Below, one piece after another: positions 35,825-46,948 of a stretch of DNA of 64,000 nt. How positions within the stretch are numbered: the stretch's first letter is position 1; every line of letters begins with the position of its first letter. Both the position numbers and the translations under genes were made by a program. The DNA is taken from positions 30,521,709 to 30,585,708 of the forward strand of contig CM043971.1 of NCBI GenBank assembly GCA_014529385.2, written 5' to 3'. Below the pieces are notes generated by a model. That model had not been told where the DNA came from and searched no databases. It was given only the letters and a program-made list of their open reading frames with translations. The DNA comes from Adiantum capillus-veneris. Taxonomy: Eukaryota > Streptophyta > Polypodiopsida > Polypodiales > Pteridaceae.

Positions 35825-36239
35825 GAGAAGCAAATGTCACAATGGAATTTATCCATCATGGGAAAATATTGGACCCTACCAAAACCTGAAGAGAATATGA
35901 GTTTTCTGGCCTAATATGAAATTTGACGCACACATGCATGTTAAGTATTGAAAAACGTGTAGAGACAGAACCTCTAAAGAGTATGCTACACTATTTCAGG
36001 TGAACATAGCACCACACTGTATTAAGTATACTGTAGGGTTTTCGAACCAGGTTCCCTTCCCTACAAACATGTCCAAAACTAGGATAAAAGATATCAAAAC
36101 TAAAGCACAATCATATGAATTGATTAGCAACCAATTGTGCAAGCATTGCAAAGATAATCAACTCAAACTTTGTGCATTAGAAAGTGAATATTTTCCTATC
36201 TTGCAAGAAGCACATTAGGGCAAGCGGGAGGTGATTTTT

Positions 36240-36960
36240 CCGCTAAAAAAGGGGCTAAGGCTATAATGTTTGCCAAAATTTGGTGGCCTACACTCTTCAT
36301 GGATGTTGAATCATATATGAAGCGATGTGATGAATGCCAAAGAACAAAAATTCCACTCAAATAGGATGAAATGCCTATGAGACCAATGATAGGAGTACAC
36401 ATGTTTGCAAAGTGGGGTCTAGACTTTGTGGATCCCATATCACCACCAGCTTATAGAACTCATGCAGAGTCTATTATAATTGCTACATACTACTTAACCA
36501 AGTGGGTTGAGCCAAATCCACACAAAAGAATGATGCACACCCTATGACACAATTCTTGTATGAAAATGTTTTCATACAATACGGTTTGCCGATTGAGATT
36601 GTGAGTGATCAAGGACACATTTTGTTAACGAAGTCATTGAGTATTTACTTGGTGAGTTCATGGTCATCTTGAGCGGACTCGACGTGAATGGTCTAACTGT
36701 CTAGACGACCTAGAGAAGTTGGATGAAATTAGGTTAAGGTAGTGACTACAATATACGCCAAAAAATGACGTGTGAAAGAGTTTTGTGGCAAGCATGTAAA
36801 GTCCCAAGGACTTCACACCTGGAGATTATGTGCTTGTTTACACTCTCAACAAAAAAACTAAGAACTTGAAAAGGTGAGGGATGGGACCATTCATGATTCA
36901 TTCTATATCACCGAGTGGGACCATTAAGATTTTACTAGATTGGATAGATAGGAAATGCCA
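36240..36960 (+). pseudogene. gypsy 2 integrase remnant
   Basis: Translated pieces show YMKRCDECQRTKIP (CC half of the zinc finger), FAKWGLDFVDPISPPAYRTH (first catalytic Asp) and YYLTKWVE, then a weak version of the second Asp region near 36600. Near 36820 an integrase C-terminal-like GDYVLVYTLNKKTK follows. Stops and shifts are frequent. After 36960 no element sequence is recognised until copia 2. Confidence 0.75.
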
Positions 36961-37359
36961 AATTGGATCAGTAGGTGCAGGCTTTAAAAACATTACTTGC
37001 CATTCACTCAAACAATGCTAGAAAGGGCACATGCAACTAGAAATAGAAAATAAAAGTAGGATCTTGAAATTCAACAGGCACAACAAGAAGCCAAGGAACA
37101 TGTAGCAAATAGTAAACAAACAAAAGGATAGTTTGAGATGCATAAGACTATGCATATTCATCAAATTACAAGCCTTGTGGAAGATAAAGAAAATGTGGAC
37201 TCATACATTTCAACAAAACTAGGAGCCAACATGCTGGTTGACTCCAATGCACATTTGAATACAATCAGTAGGAATTAGTACTAGAAGATGCTAGAGTTGG
37301 TCATACAAACTTTGCAAAGAACATTTACAAGATTCAATGGCACTGTCAGTATTGCTACA

Positions 37360-37709
37360 TGCTATGTGGATCCCATTATAGGCCCTTTTTTCCTATAAAA
37401 GGAGGCCATTTCTACACACATTACACAATGTGAAGTTGATTCAACAAGGTGGGTGTGAGATGGTGAGAGTGAAGCAAGGCGGGAGCTCTATTAAGGGTAT
37501 AATCGCTTTGTAACCTACTTCTTGTTTGAATCACTAAAGCCATTAAGTGACTGCTTTCTCGTGGATGTAGCCCACATTGCGTGAACCACGTATATTGTGT
37601 GTACTCTCTCCCTCTCTCTGTACTCTATAATCTCTTGTGTGTGAAAATTATCTCTCTGCATTAAGTAATCTACTCAATAATCTTCTCAGCTACGTCATAT
37701 TTCCTAACA
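37360..37709 (+). repeat. copia 2 5' LTR, truncated at its left end
   Basis: It matches the last 350 or so bases of the 3' LTR, from the TATA-like cctataaaaggaggcc region (37391) to tacgtcatatttcctaaca (37709). The first half of the 716-bp LTR is missing or unrecognisable, being replaced by sequence ending ccattatagg. The TATA-like box and transcription start region are retained. Confidence 0.8.
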
Positions 37710-37711
37710 AC

Positions 37712-37723
37712 TGGTATCAAAGC
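37712..37723 (+). other. copia 2 primer-binding site
   Basis: TGGTATCAAAGC lies two bases after the LTR end and matches the initiator-Met tRNA complement at 11 of 12 positions. Confidence 0.85.
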
Positions 37724-37782
37724 AAGGGTTGCTCGTAGTTAAATTATCTCAAGGAAAGGATTCCTTGAATTGAGTGGGAGTA

Positions 37783-38454
37783 ATGGACGAGGAAGGGAAG
37801 CTCAAGATTGAGAAGTTCAACAAGAAAAACTACCAACATTGGAAGATGCAGATTGAAGACTATCTCTACCAGAAGGACCTCTATTTGCCACTAGGCAGTC
37901 TTGCAAAGAATCCCACAACGATGGCAGATGAAGCATGGATTGTCCTTGATCAAAAGGCACTGGGAACAATCCGGTTAATCTTGGCGTCAATGGTGGTCTT
38001 CGACGTTTCGGAGATTAAGACCACGAAGGACTTGATGAAGTCACTTGATGACTTCTACGAGAAACCATCGGTATCTAATAAGGTGTTTCTCATGAAGCAC
38101 TTATTCAATCTAAAGATGGCAGAGAATGGTTCATTTGTTGCAGAACACCTAAATGACTTTACCACAAACATAAGTCAGCTTCGATCGGTGAAAATAAATT
38201 TTGATGACGAAGTGCGAGCTCTCCTTATACTATTGTCTCTATTGGATAGTTGGGACAGCCTTGTGATGGCTGTAAGTAATTCTATTTCTGGCACAAATAC
38301 TCTTAAGTTTGATGATATTGTGGGTGTTCTCCTAAGCCAAGAAATACGAAGGAGAAGCCCAGGAGAATCATCAAGTGTTGCACTGTCAGTGGAAACAAGA
38401 GGAAGGCCTAAGAAGAGGTTCAAAAACCAAAAGGGTCGTGATCGCTCAAGATAG
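37783..38454 (+). pseudogene. copia 2 gag
   Basis: The ATG at 37783 opens a 223-residue frame (MDEEGKLKIEKFNKKNYQHW). It fits a UBN2-type gag: KNYQHWKMQIEDYLYQKDLY near the start, then DVSEIKTTKDLMKSLDDFYE and SNKVFLMKHLFNLKM. A premature TAG at 38452-38454 ends it, but the same frame continues into the CCHC knuckle CWNCGKKGHVNKDC (about 38480) and the protease. The protein is therefore split by one nonsense codon. It lies 60 bp after the PBS. Confidence 0.85.
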
Positions 38455-38856
38455 AGCAAGTCACACACAAAGTCAGTTCTTGAATGTTGGAATTGCGGCA
38501 AGAAGGGCCACGTCAATAAGGATTGCTGGTCAAAGAAGAAGAAGGATTCGGAGTCTCAAGACAATAAGCCAACATCGGAGGCTAATATGGCAGGTAAAGT
38601 AGAGCAAGATGCTCTAATTCTCTCATTAGACAATGTGTCTAATTCCTGGATAGTAGATTCCGGGGCTTCATTCCATGCGATACCACACAAGCAACATTTC
38701 CAAGATTACACCAAAGGTAATTTTGGGTATTATACTTGGGAGATGATGAAGCTTGTGAAATTATCGACAAAGGTACAGTTTGTGTCAAAACTGCTAACAG
38801 ATATGAATGGAAGCTTAAATATATTAGGCATGTTCCTTCTCTTCGCAAAAATTTGA
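38455..38856 (+). pseudogene. copia 2 nucleocapsid knuckle and protease
   Basis: In frame with gag after its TAG, this stretch has CWNCGKKGHVNKDC and then the protease active site SWIVDSGASFHAIPHKQHF, with the DSGAS motif intact. A frameshift near 38725 ends the correct frame; the expected continuation, through RHVPSLRKNLIS, is found in another frame. The protease would cut the polyprotein. Confidence 0.85.
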
Positions 38857-39720
38857 TCTCTACAGGATAATTGAACGATAAAGGTCACAACATTGCATTC
38901 GGAAACAAACAGTGGAAGATCTCAAAGTGATCTTTGGTGGTTGCTAAAGGAGAAAAGGTTGGTACACTTTACTTGTGTACTTTTAGCACGCAACCTTCAG
39001 CTTGTGCAGCAACTACAAAAGTCGACAATGAGGTGTGGGACTACCGACTTGGGCATATGAGTGCCAAAGGAATGCAAATCCTTCAAACAAAGAAGCTTCT
39101 ACCAAGTTTGAGAGAAGTGGACTTAGAGTTCTGTGAAGATTGTGTTTGTGGTAAACAAAAGAGGGTAAAATTCCAAAAATCAAGAAATGAAAGAAAAAAT
39201 AAAAAACTTGAGTTGGTTCATTCTAATGTTTGGGGTCCTGCAAGTACACCATTCACTTGGTGGCTCATTGTACTATGTAACATTCATAGACGATGCGACA
39301 AGGAAAACATGGGTTTATGTAATGAAGAATAAATCCGATGTGTTTTTCATATTTCAAATGTGGAAAGCCTTTGTGGATAATGAAACAGGTACTCACGTTA
39401 AATGCCTTAGATCCGACAATGGAGGCGAATATAACAGCCAAGCTTTTGAAAGCTTTTGTGCTAGCAATAGCATTTGGAGGCAAAGAATAACCGCAAGGAC
39501 ACCTCAACAAAATGGCATTTCCGAAAAGATGAACAGAACAATCATGGAGCGAGCACCAAGCATGCAGCTACATGCAAGCCTACCGCTTGAGCTTTGGGTG
39601 GAAGCTGTAAAAATATATGTGTACTTAATCAATCGGTCACCCTCAACAACGGCATTGGATGGGGGAGTTCCATATGGACAGGTAAACCGGTGAATTATGC
39701 ATTTCTCCAAGTGTTTGGGT
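38857..39720 (+). pseudogene. copia 2 GAG-pre-integrase and integrase
   Basis: The first frame (38934-39332) has VWDYRLGHMSAKGMQIL and then CEDCVCGKQKRVKF (HHCC zinc finger) and LVHSNVWGPAS, where Asn replaces the first catalytic Asp. After a frameshift near 39265 the second frame (about 39262-39693) has YYVTFIDDATRKTWVYVMKN, SDNGGEYNSQAF (second Asp) and RTPQQNGISEKMNRTIMER (Glu). The changed first Asp and the frameshift make it inactive. Confidence 0.9.
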
Positions 39721-40247
39721 GTGAGGCTTCCATGCACATAGATAGAAGCCTAAGATGAAATCTAGATGCAAAGTCCAAAAAGTGTTTCTTCATTGGCTAT
39801 GGAGAAGGTGACTTTGGGTATTGCCTATGGAATCCTGAAGATGGTAAAATCTTTAGGAGTAGGAATGTAATTTTTAATGAACAAAATATGTACAAAGATT
39901 ACTTGGAAAGAAAACAAACAAAAGAAACAGGTGATGAGTACATGGAGCTTGAGGACGGTGAAGACTCAAGGACTACACACGATGACAATGTGCAACAACG
40001 TCAACCAAATGAGGAGCCTCAACCTATTCCCCAAAGATCTACAAGAGCAAGTAGACCTCTAGAAAGGTTCGTTCCTTCCTTCAACCATCTCTTGATCTTA
40101 GATTCTGGAGAGCTGGAATCATACAAAGAAGCTATGCAACACGAATCCAAAGAAGAATGGATGAAGAGCATGCAAGTGGAGATGGACTCATTAGATCGCA
40201 ACCAAACATGGGAGTTGGTTGAGTTGCCTCAAGGTAAGCGGGCACTT
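39721..40247 (+). pseudogene. copia 2 integrase tail and linker before RT
   Basis: Blocks typical of the integrase C-terminus (FGCEASMHI, then KKCFFIGYGEGDFGYCLWNP) are followed by a hydrophilic linker with PIPQRSTRASRPLERF. Next comes the pre-RT segment SYKEAMQHESKEEWMKSMQV and the NQTWELVELPQGKRAL block, which in full copia elements leads straight into the RT fingers. Here the frame hits TAG at 40248 and RT is missing. Confidence 0.85.
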
Positions 40248-40852
40248 TAGAACATTGTAAATGTAGTGGGAGTTGTATGTAGGTTCATGGACAACCCAGG
40301 TAAAGAGCACTGGCAAGCTGTGAAGTGGATACTTAGGTATCTAAAAGGGACAACAACCAATGCTTTGTATTTTGCAGGAACTGATATTTTTCTAGAAGGG
40401 TATGCTGATGCAGATATGGTAGGTGACGAAGATACTCGAAGGAGCACTACTGACTATGTCTTCACAGTTGGAGGCACATCAGTAAGCTAGGCTTCAAAGC
40501 TACAGAAAGTGGTCTCACTTTCTACCATGGAAGCAGAGCATGTAGCAATGACAGAGGCAAGAAAAGAAATTCTGTGGCTTCACAGATTCTTTAGAAGAGC
40601 TTGGATTCAAACAAGGCAATTGTGTCTTCTACAGTGATAGCCAAAGCACTATCCATCTTGCGAAGAACTCAGCCTTTCATTCAAGGACAAAGCACATTGA
40701 GGTGAGATATCACTTCATACGCACTCTTTCGGAAGAGGGACAGCTAAAGCTAGGAAAGGTGCATACAAGTGAAAATCCTGCAGACATGTTTACAAAGGTG
40801 CTCAACAAGGAGAATTTGAGATTTTGCTCATCTTCAATCGGCATTCAATTAT
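40248..40852 (+). pseudogene. copia 2 RNase H after a deletion of the RT core
   Basis: The sequence jumps directly to VVCRFMDNPGKEHWQAVKWI and LRYLKGTTTNALYFAG, the region after the RT thumb, then GYADADMVGDEDTRRSTTDY (first Asp region) and, after a stop, the LSTMEAEHVAM motif. The terminal part is frameshifted and ends near 40852. About 700 bp of RT coding sequence, judged by usual copia spacing, is absent. Confidence 0.85.
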
Positions 40853-40889
40853 AAGAAGCCAGGATGGAAAGCAATCACAGAGGTCAGTC

Positions 40890-40903
40890 TCCAAGTGGGA
40901 GAT
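40890..40903 (+). other. copia 2 polypurine tract
   Basis: CCAAGTGGGAGAT lies directly before the LTR start TGTTAAG. AAGTGGGAGA is the polypurine form commonly seen in plant copia elements. Confidence 0.85.
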
Positions 40904-41490
40904 TGTTAAGTATAGAGCTTGATTTAACCCTTGTAATTTTCTGTGGTAAAAACGCACATTTGTAAGGCCCCCATTATGAGGAGAAGCCATCAGGCGTACA
41001 GAAAAATCACTCGCCAGAAACCAAAATACCTCACTGGAAACCAAACTTTTTACCATAATATTATTTTTGTCGGAATATTATGGCCGGACGACGGCCAGAA
41101 AGAGGTCGGAAAACGATCAATCAATTGGCTGGTGGTCGGTAGTCAATGGCCGGTGGCCGGTGGCCGAATTCAAAAGCGGATTTTTCTTCTCAAGGGCGGC
41201 CACACATAGACGGACTAGAGGGTCCGATTTGGACTTACCTACACAAGGGCGGCTACACATGGCTGCCTCTCATGAGAGAGGCAGGCCTTTTGGCCTATAA
41301 AAGGAGGCCATTTCTACACACATTACACATTGTGAAGTTGATGCAACAAGGTGGTGAGAGTGAAGCAAGGCGGGAGCTCTATTAAGAGTATAATCCCTTT
41401 GTAACCTACTTCTTGTTTGAAGTACTAAATCCATTAAGTGGTTACTTTCCCATGGATGTAGCCCACATTGGGTGAACCACGTATATTGTG

Positions 41491-41530
<40 letters not shown>

Positions 41531-41619
41531 ACTCTATAATCTCTTGTGTGTGAAAATTATCTTGTCTCCATTAAGTAATCTACTCAATTATCTACTTAGC
41601 TACGTCATATTTCCTAACA
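40904..41619 (+). repeat. copia 2 3' LTR (716 bp)
   Basis: It starts TGTTAAGTATAGAGC and ends TTTCCTAACA. The second half matches 37360-37709. It includes the TATA-like cctataaaaggagg (41296) and a (TC)n tract (41490-41528) that is expanded relative to the other copy. Short inverted segments with words such as ggtggccggtggccg occur around 41140-41160. Confidence 0.9.
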
Positions 41620-41767
41620 CATATTAAGTGCATAAGTGAAGGGTGAGTTTAGGAAATGAAAAGATAGATGAAGGTGGAAAGTCAAAAGAGCCTTTCTGCC
41701 CATATAAGAGGTGTTTCTCTTCTTCTTTATTTTCCCTTCAGTGTTTCTTCTATTGAAAGTGTCCTTG

Positions 41768-41818
<51 letters not shown>

Positions 41819-42477
41819 ACACACAATGTTGTATCTGTCCTTCCAAGCTAATATTGTTGCAAATGTGCATGCTACAGGCTATAGACTAGCACATCATTTT
41901 TGTTGTTGTTGAGGGAATCTTTGAATTGGGAATACCTTTTAATAATTGATAATCAAGTAACATATATCAATTCTACTTCCATGGAGGATACCATGTATTT
42001 TTTCAAAAAAAGCCAGCAACAAGACCAAGGAATTGACTAGCAATTTTGTTGTGATAGGGACACAACAGCAAGTACCACTAGTAATACAAAAAATAGTAGC
42101 CATAGAGTTTATTCATATCCTTGAAATTGCAAGTGTCAGCGATCCACTCCCTTCAGTACAAGTCATGAATGACCCATCACATGTTTTGGAAGCACAACCA
42201 ACTATCACCAAGAGGGTCTCAAAAACTCTTCAGACATTTCAAAACAAAAAAACAAAGCAAATGTGGATACTCAAACAGCAAGGTACTCAAGTAAAGTCAA
42301 AGAAATCCAAAGCCCCCTCTACATAGCAAATTTGGATTCCTAAAGGAGTCCAACGCATTTAAGGAAGCTTAATGTGGATTCCCAAAAATCTACTACAAGG
42401 CTTATCTCCAAAACAGCGACAACAGTTTTTCTTCCCCCCTTGAGATAAAACTATCCAAGTTTTATAGTCCACTCAAG
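41620..42477. other. no gene recognised; (TC)n tract
   Basis: A (TC)n run lies at 41769-41817. A 97-residue open stretch (42033-42326) ends in a Lys/Gln-rich region in which the pattern [Q/L]-[M/I]-W-I-[L/P]-K recurs, also just beyond its stop. That resembles the linker between gag knuckle and protease in some copia elements, but the evidence is too thin for a call. Confidence 0.4.
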
Positions 42478-42527
42478 TAGCAAAAAGTTGACAATGAAAA
42501 AGCATAGAGCCAACAGAGAGAATGCAT

Positions 42528-42569
<42 letters not shown>

Positions 42570-42776
42570 CTGTTGAAACATCCAACTAGGCAATGAATTG
42601 CATGATGATACAATGGGGGCGCGGTGCATCTTATCTATATTTTGGGGTCCATAGGTTCCCTCCTTAGGGAATTTCCCTACCCAATATCATGTCAAGTAAT
42701 TAAAACAAATACCTAGAGAAAAAATAAATACTAGGAACACACTCGGCTATTCACTTGAGATGCTATAACTTTAACA
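42478..42776 (-). repeat. 3' LTR of small LTR element
   Basis: The right edge is clear at tataactttaaca. The left edge is uncertain (42478 or 42489) because the first 20 or so bases have diverged from the other copy. It contains an expanded (GA)n tract at 42535-42567. Confidence 0.6.
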
Positions 42777-43600
42777 CCCTCTCTATAGTTCATAGTTGAC
42801 ATATGTCAATGAATAAGCTACCATGGACACCCCAATAGTTGTACACTCCACTGGATACACCTCGGATTTGCTCCCATCAACCTCTCACAGGAGAAGAATG
42901 CCATCTTGAGCACCGGTTTCCTCACAATATTCCATCTTGAGCATCGGCCCAACAACAATGTATTTTGCACACATCCATAGTATTTTGTATATGTCTCATT
43001 GGTTCCTTTTTCTAGATGCATGTGCCTTGAAATCCGATCCATGGGTTTGAATGATGATAACTTGAACTCTGACACATTGCTCAAATTCATAAATAGAGAG
43101 CTATGTTTGCCCTCTTTGCCACTCACAAGCCTCTCTCTGGCTCAAGCATGTTGTGGCAATGCCCACCTGGCCAGAAATCTAGCAACGTGGCCTCAAGTAG
43201 ATGTTGCCATGTGTGTTGTGCCAATCTCCTTACTACAAACATTGTCTTTACCACCCTCTTCAATCTTGCTATTTCCTTTATCCTCTTCAAATCTCAAGCA
43301 CTTGCATTTGGCTTTACATTTCTAAGCCAAACAAAGCCTCTGCTCATAGTTATAATGATGGGTCGAGGACCTTGCGGGTATCAAGACAGCTAACTAAGCA
43401 CATGTCAATGTATTCTCCATAGCCATTAGTTGTTGACCATTCGTGATGTAGAGGCTTCCATGGAATTAACCTAGAGAGACCTCATGATGGGGGCCAAGAC
43501 AAGCCCTCTCTTCCAAGGCTCTCCAAAAATAGATTCTAAAGAGGCTCTACATTCAACATCTCAAAACGTAGTTGTAAATCCCTCCAAAGTCACTAGCACA

Positions 43601-43602
<2 letters not shown>

Positions 43603-43636
<34 letters not shown>
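43603..43636. repeat. poly-G run, 34 bases
   Basis: An uninterrupted run of 34 G within the internal region of the small LTR element. It may be a genuine homopolymer or a base-calling artefact of assembly. Confidence 0.9.
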
Positions 43637-43637
<1 letters not shown>

Positions 43638-44045
43638 AGAATGTGGCAATCATTTAAGCATTTTAAAGCATTGTCCCAAGCTTCCCAAATTGCAAGGAGC
43701 TCACCTACCTATTGCTGGTGTTTCAAAATGTGCTGCCCAAAAGTGCCACTAGGTCTTGTTTGCATGTGTGTTTCAAACTACTAGCATCGGGCAACCCATC
43801 ACTAGCAATGGCACTTCAGAATACAATCACAAGGGTGCCCTTTGCACTATGTTTTTGGGGTGCTCGCCAATGCCTTGCTTCACTTACATTTTCAAACATT
43901 GTTGATGTTGCCCTTCACTTGCATTTTAGAACACTATGGGTAATGCTAGCAAGCCAATCCTTAAAGCCACCAAGGTGTTGCCTCCTTCCTGAACATTTTG
44001 GCATGCTCTCCCTTTGCAATCAATGAGAAATGTGCTCTAATACCA

Positions 44046-44325
44046 TGGAAAATTCAATTATGTGGAAACATAGAGCCGAGAGAGAGAATGTGTGAGAGAG
44101 AAAGAGAGAGAGATTTTGTTGGACCATCCAATTGGGCAATTGAATTAGATGACAATACAATGTGGGCTAGGTGCTTCTTGTATACTATTTTCGGGTCCTT
44201 AAGTACACCCCTCAGTGAATTTTCTTACCCAGAATCATGTCAAATAAGTAAAATAAATACTCTAAAGACAAAATAAATACCATGAACACATTGGGCTATT
44301 CACTTGAGATGCTATAATTTTAACA
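44046..44325 (-). repeat. 5' LTR of small LTR element
   Basis: This 280-bp copy runs from TGGAAAATTC to TTTTAACA on the plus strand. The PBS lies immediately on its left (44034-44045) and copia RT sequence begins immediately on its right. Confidence 0.65.
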
Positions 44326-44665
44326 CATCCACTTCACTGCTTGCCAAAGCTTATACCATGGGCTATGCATAAATCTTCTCACTTTCAACTCTGCAAACTA
44401 AATATACCTCGTAATGCATACATAAATGAGGCAACTAACAACTGTCTAGTAGAGGGTAGCATAAACAGGATCTCTAGCATCATGTAGACTCAGCTTTAAA
44501 CCTGTCTCCGTAGGAGTGGCAATTGGCTTGCAATCATGAAGTCCAAATTTTATTGGCAAAGTTTGCACATAATTTTCTTGAGATAATGCAATAACCTCAG
44601 CACACTATTTCAACTAAATGCCCAAATATTGATGCATTTTAGTCCTCCTTGTAGAACGGGACCTA
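44326..44665 (-). pseudogene. copia RT C-terminal fragment
   Basis: Minus-strand translation shows the LSQENYVQTLPIKFGLHDCK block, KPIATPTETGLKLSLHD and, after stops, the RFMHSPWYKLWQAVKW region, all copia RT thumb/connection motifs. It is related to the same segment of copia 1 near 520-1000. It ends abruptly where the small LTR element begins, so it is probably that element's insertion target. Confidence 0.75.
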
Positions 44666-46948
44666 TACAGAGCATGAGAAAGCCCATGTCCCTCTAAGAG
44701 GATGGGAATGGCATCCAAGAACATTAGGGAATACATGCAAATGACAATCTTCAAAAATGCCAATTTCTAAGTCCCAATTTCTAACATTTTGGCCAAATTG
44801 GGCATTTTTCATCCTCATAGTGGTCATCAAGCTGGGTTATGAGAATTTTCATCTATTTGGAGTAAGTTTGGCATATGATGACCTCACATGTTTATCAAAG
44901 AATCAAGGACTTTTACACAAAGTCTACCATGCATAGACAAGCAATGGGATGTGTGGATGTGGTCCTAGATAGAATTCTAAGTATTTTTTATAATCAAGAT
45001 GCTCAACATTTACACATAGTGGCATCATGATATACTCTTGCCATCATGCTTATGAAGTTTCACCTCATTTTGATCACAAAAACCACTCCAGCCAAGAGAA
45101 ATAGCAGATGTAAGAGCTTTAAAGCCAAAAAATTTCATAATTTGCCTTTTTGTGAACCAAATCACCCCACGTTCACATAGAAGGACTAAAAAAACATGGA
45201 GAATCATTGTTATCAACAAAAAGTGTACTTTATAAAGAAAGTTGAAAGTTGCAATTCTTAACTTTTCTCCGTAGAGGAGTGACCTAACATAACCAAAAGG
45301 TCCACCATCATCATATACATATGCTCACCAAGTTTGGTGCAATTTGGACACCAAAATTATCTTTGATCATCAAGTTCACAAAAATCATAGCTAGCAGATC
45401 TTTTATAGGGCTTTTCACTCACTTTCAATGGTCCAAATCACTTGAAATTTCACGCAAAGCATTAGGGACACATGAATATCCAAATTATGGGGTCAAAACT
45501 ATGTCAAGCATGGTGTTAATAATCATTATTCCTTACATTCTTGAAAATGTTTCTTGTCTGCATTCTTCTAAGTGCCTAGACATGTTTTATACAAAAAAGT
45601 TAAGTTGAGAAGTTTATTCATTGATCAACCATAGAAAAGACCATCTGTAGCAAAAACACTCTGAAGTTCAAAAACATGGTTTGATAATTACCTAACCGTT
45701 ACAAGAATGTTGTTTGAGACCAATAAGGGTACTCCCAAGAAGAAGTCCAACAAACAAAGGCTAATAGATTTACCAATAGGAAAGGGTAATAATCCAATAG
45801 GAATTTTGTTATGGACCAATAAGGGTACTCCCAAGAAGAAGTGCAACAAAGAAAGGCGAATAGAATTACCACCATGCCCACTAGAGAAAGACTCTATCAG
45901 GTAGGCAACAACTTGTTGGCTAGACAAATAACATCTCATAATGAGCTCCACAACTGTGTTTCAAGGAAAATTTAAAGACGCATAGGGTATGAGAGTTGAA
46001 GTGCCAATTATTCCAAAAGAGCTAGAAGACTTACCAAAGGTGATAGAAGTAAGAAAATCTTTTGGAGAATAGGTCTCCAAAGCTATTTTGAGCTAGCACC
46101 ATGTGGAGTGGACTATAGAAGAGCACACAAGATTTTTTCTACCATCAAAAAGGATGGAACAGCACACTACCTGATGCTGATGCTGGAAAAAATAGAAGTG
46201 CAAAAAAAAATGTAGTGGTTGAAGCTTTGAAGCTACCGGCAATAAGAGAACATATGCAAACAATAGAGAAATCAAGAGCTGCATCCACATTTGGAGGCTT
46301 GACCTAGACAGAGCTAGAGCTTAACAACATCTACATTTTCCCCCAAAAGTTTCACTGTATAATCATGTTTATACAACATGTGATAGGTCCATGTGATAGG
46401 ACCGTTTTTCCCAAGGGAGTCCACTATATAATCATGTTAATATACCATGTGATAGGTCCATTTTGCAACCATCTTGGCATCAAGATTTTCCATATTAAGT
46501 GGTCCTACACCACCATTATGCAAAGAGTGCTTAGGGAACGGTTCATGTAAGTATGTTGGAGTGTTTTTTCAATCAAACATAAAGGTACTTGTGTATCATT
46601 CGTCGCTCGTCCTTGAATCAAATCCTTGATAGGTGTTTCACACCCATCTCTATACAAATGGTCTTTCATGTTAATATGTGTGACTGGTTCAACTTGCTTG
46701 AGGTATAAGTAATTATGACTTGAGTTCGGAATTATTTGCAATCATCGCATGAAAGGTCTTCCCAATTGTTAAATTTCTTGCCAAAACCCACTATTGCAAA
46801 GGTATGTTGATAAGTAAACTCCACAAGAAGAAACGCCACCTTTTTGAAGTACATCTTCTCATTTCAAAACAACAAGTGGTCATCCCAAATTTCTCACAAA
46901 GCAAATTCTTAAGGTATTTCTTTTTATTTTTGCAGCACACAATGGAGC
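44666..46948. other. no gene recognised; short tandem repeats
   Basis: A 96-bp direct repeat starts at 45718 and 45814 (gaccaataagggtactccca), giving a 65-residue frame with the pattern TNKGTPKKKxNKxRxIxLP twice. A second pair of about 35 bp (ataatcatgtt...catgtgataggtcc) lies at 46358 and 46427. No known domain is seen. Confidence 0.5.

Larger units (their letters stand above)
33083..37020 (+). mobile_element. Ty3/gypsy element 2, decayed, second lineage
   Basis: An LTR-like segment (33083-33492) is followed on the plus strand by protease/RT linker, RT, RNase H and integrase fragments in gypsy order, ending near 36960. The RT wording (YKDLKGVDP before RT; FLNGFLGYNQ; VMPFGLTNASATFQ) differs clearly from gypsy 1 and recalls the Athila/Ogre-like branch without a chromodomain. 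No 3' LTR is found before copia 2 begins. Numerous stops and frameshifts indicate old age. Confidence 0.75.
37360..41619 (+). mobile_element. Ty1/copia element 2, RT-deleted
   Basis: On the plus strand there is a truncated 5' LTR (to 37709), PBS, gag, protease, integrase, the linker before RT, RNase H, a polypurine tract and a complete 3' LTR (40904-41619). The order is that of copia. Sequence that should encode the RT palm is absent at about 40247-40265, so this is a non-autonomous deletion derivative that also has point lesions. It begins inside the remnants of gypsy 2, which it probably interrupted. Confidence 0.9.
42478..44325 (-). mobile_element. small non-coding LTR retrotransposon (LARD/TRIM-like)
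   Basis: Two related direct repeats of about 280-300 bp (about 42478-42776 and 44046-44325) both end ttaaca on the plus strand. Both contain the GA tract, a block with tacaatg[g/t]gg, and gctattcacttgagatgcta. On the minus strand the right copy is followed by the PBS TGGTATTAGAGC (44045-44034, 11 of 12), and the left copy is preceded by the purine run ATAGAGAGGG. The internal 1.27 kb has no coding domain, so mobilisation would need a partner's proteins. Target duplications could not be confirmed. Confidence 0.65.

Noticed and set aside
42033-42326. 97-residue frame as a host gene
   Set aside because: No start context, no domain and a Lys/Gln-rich end reminiscent of copia linkers; it lies between two LTR elements.
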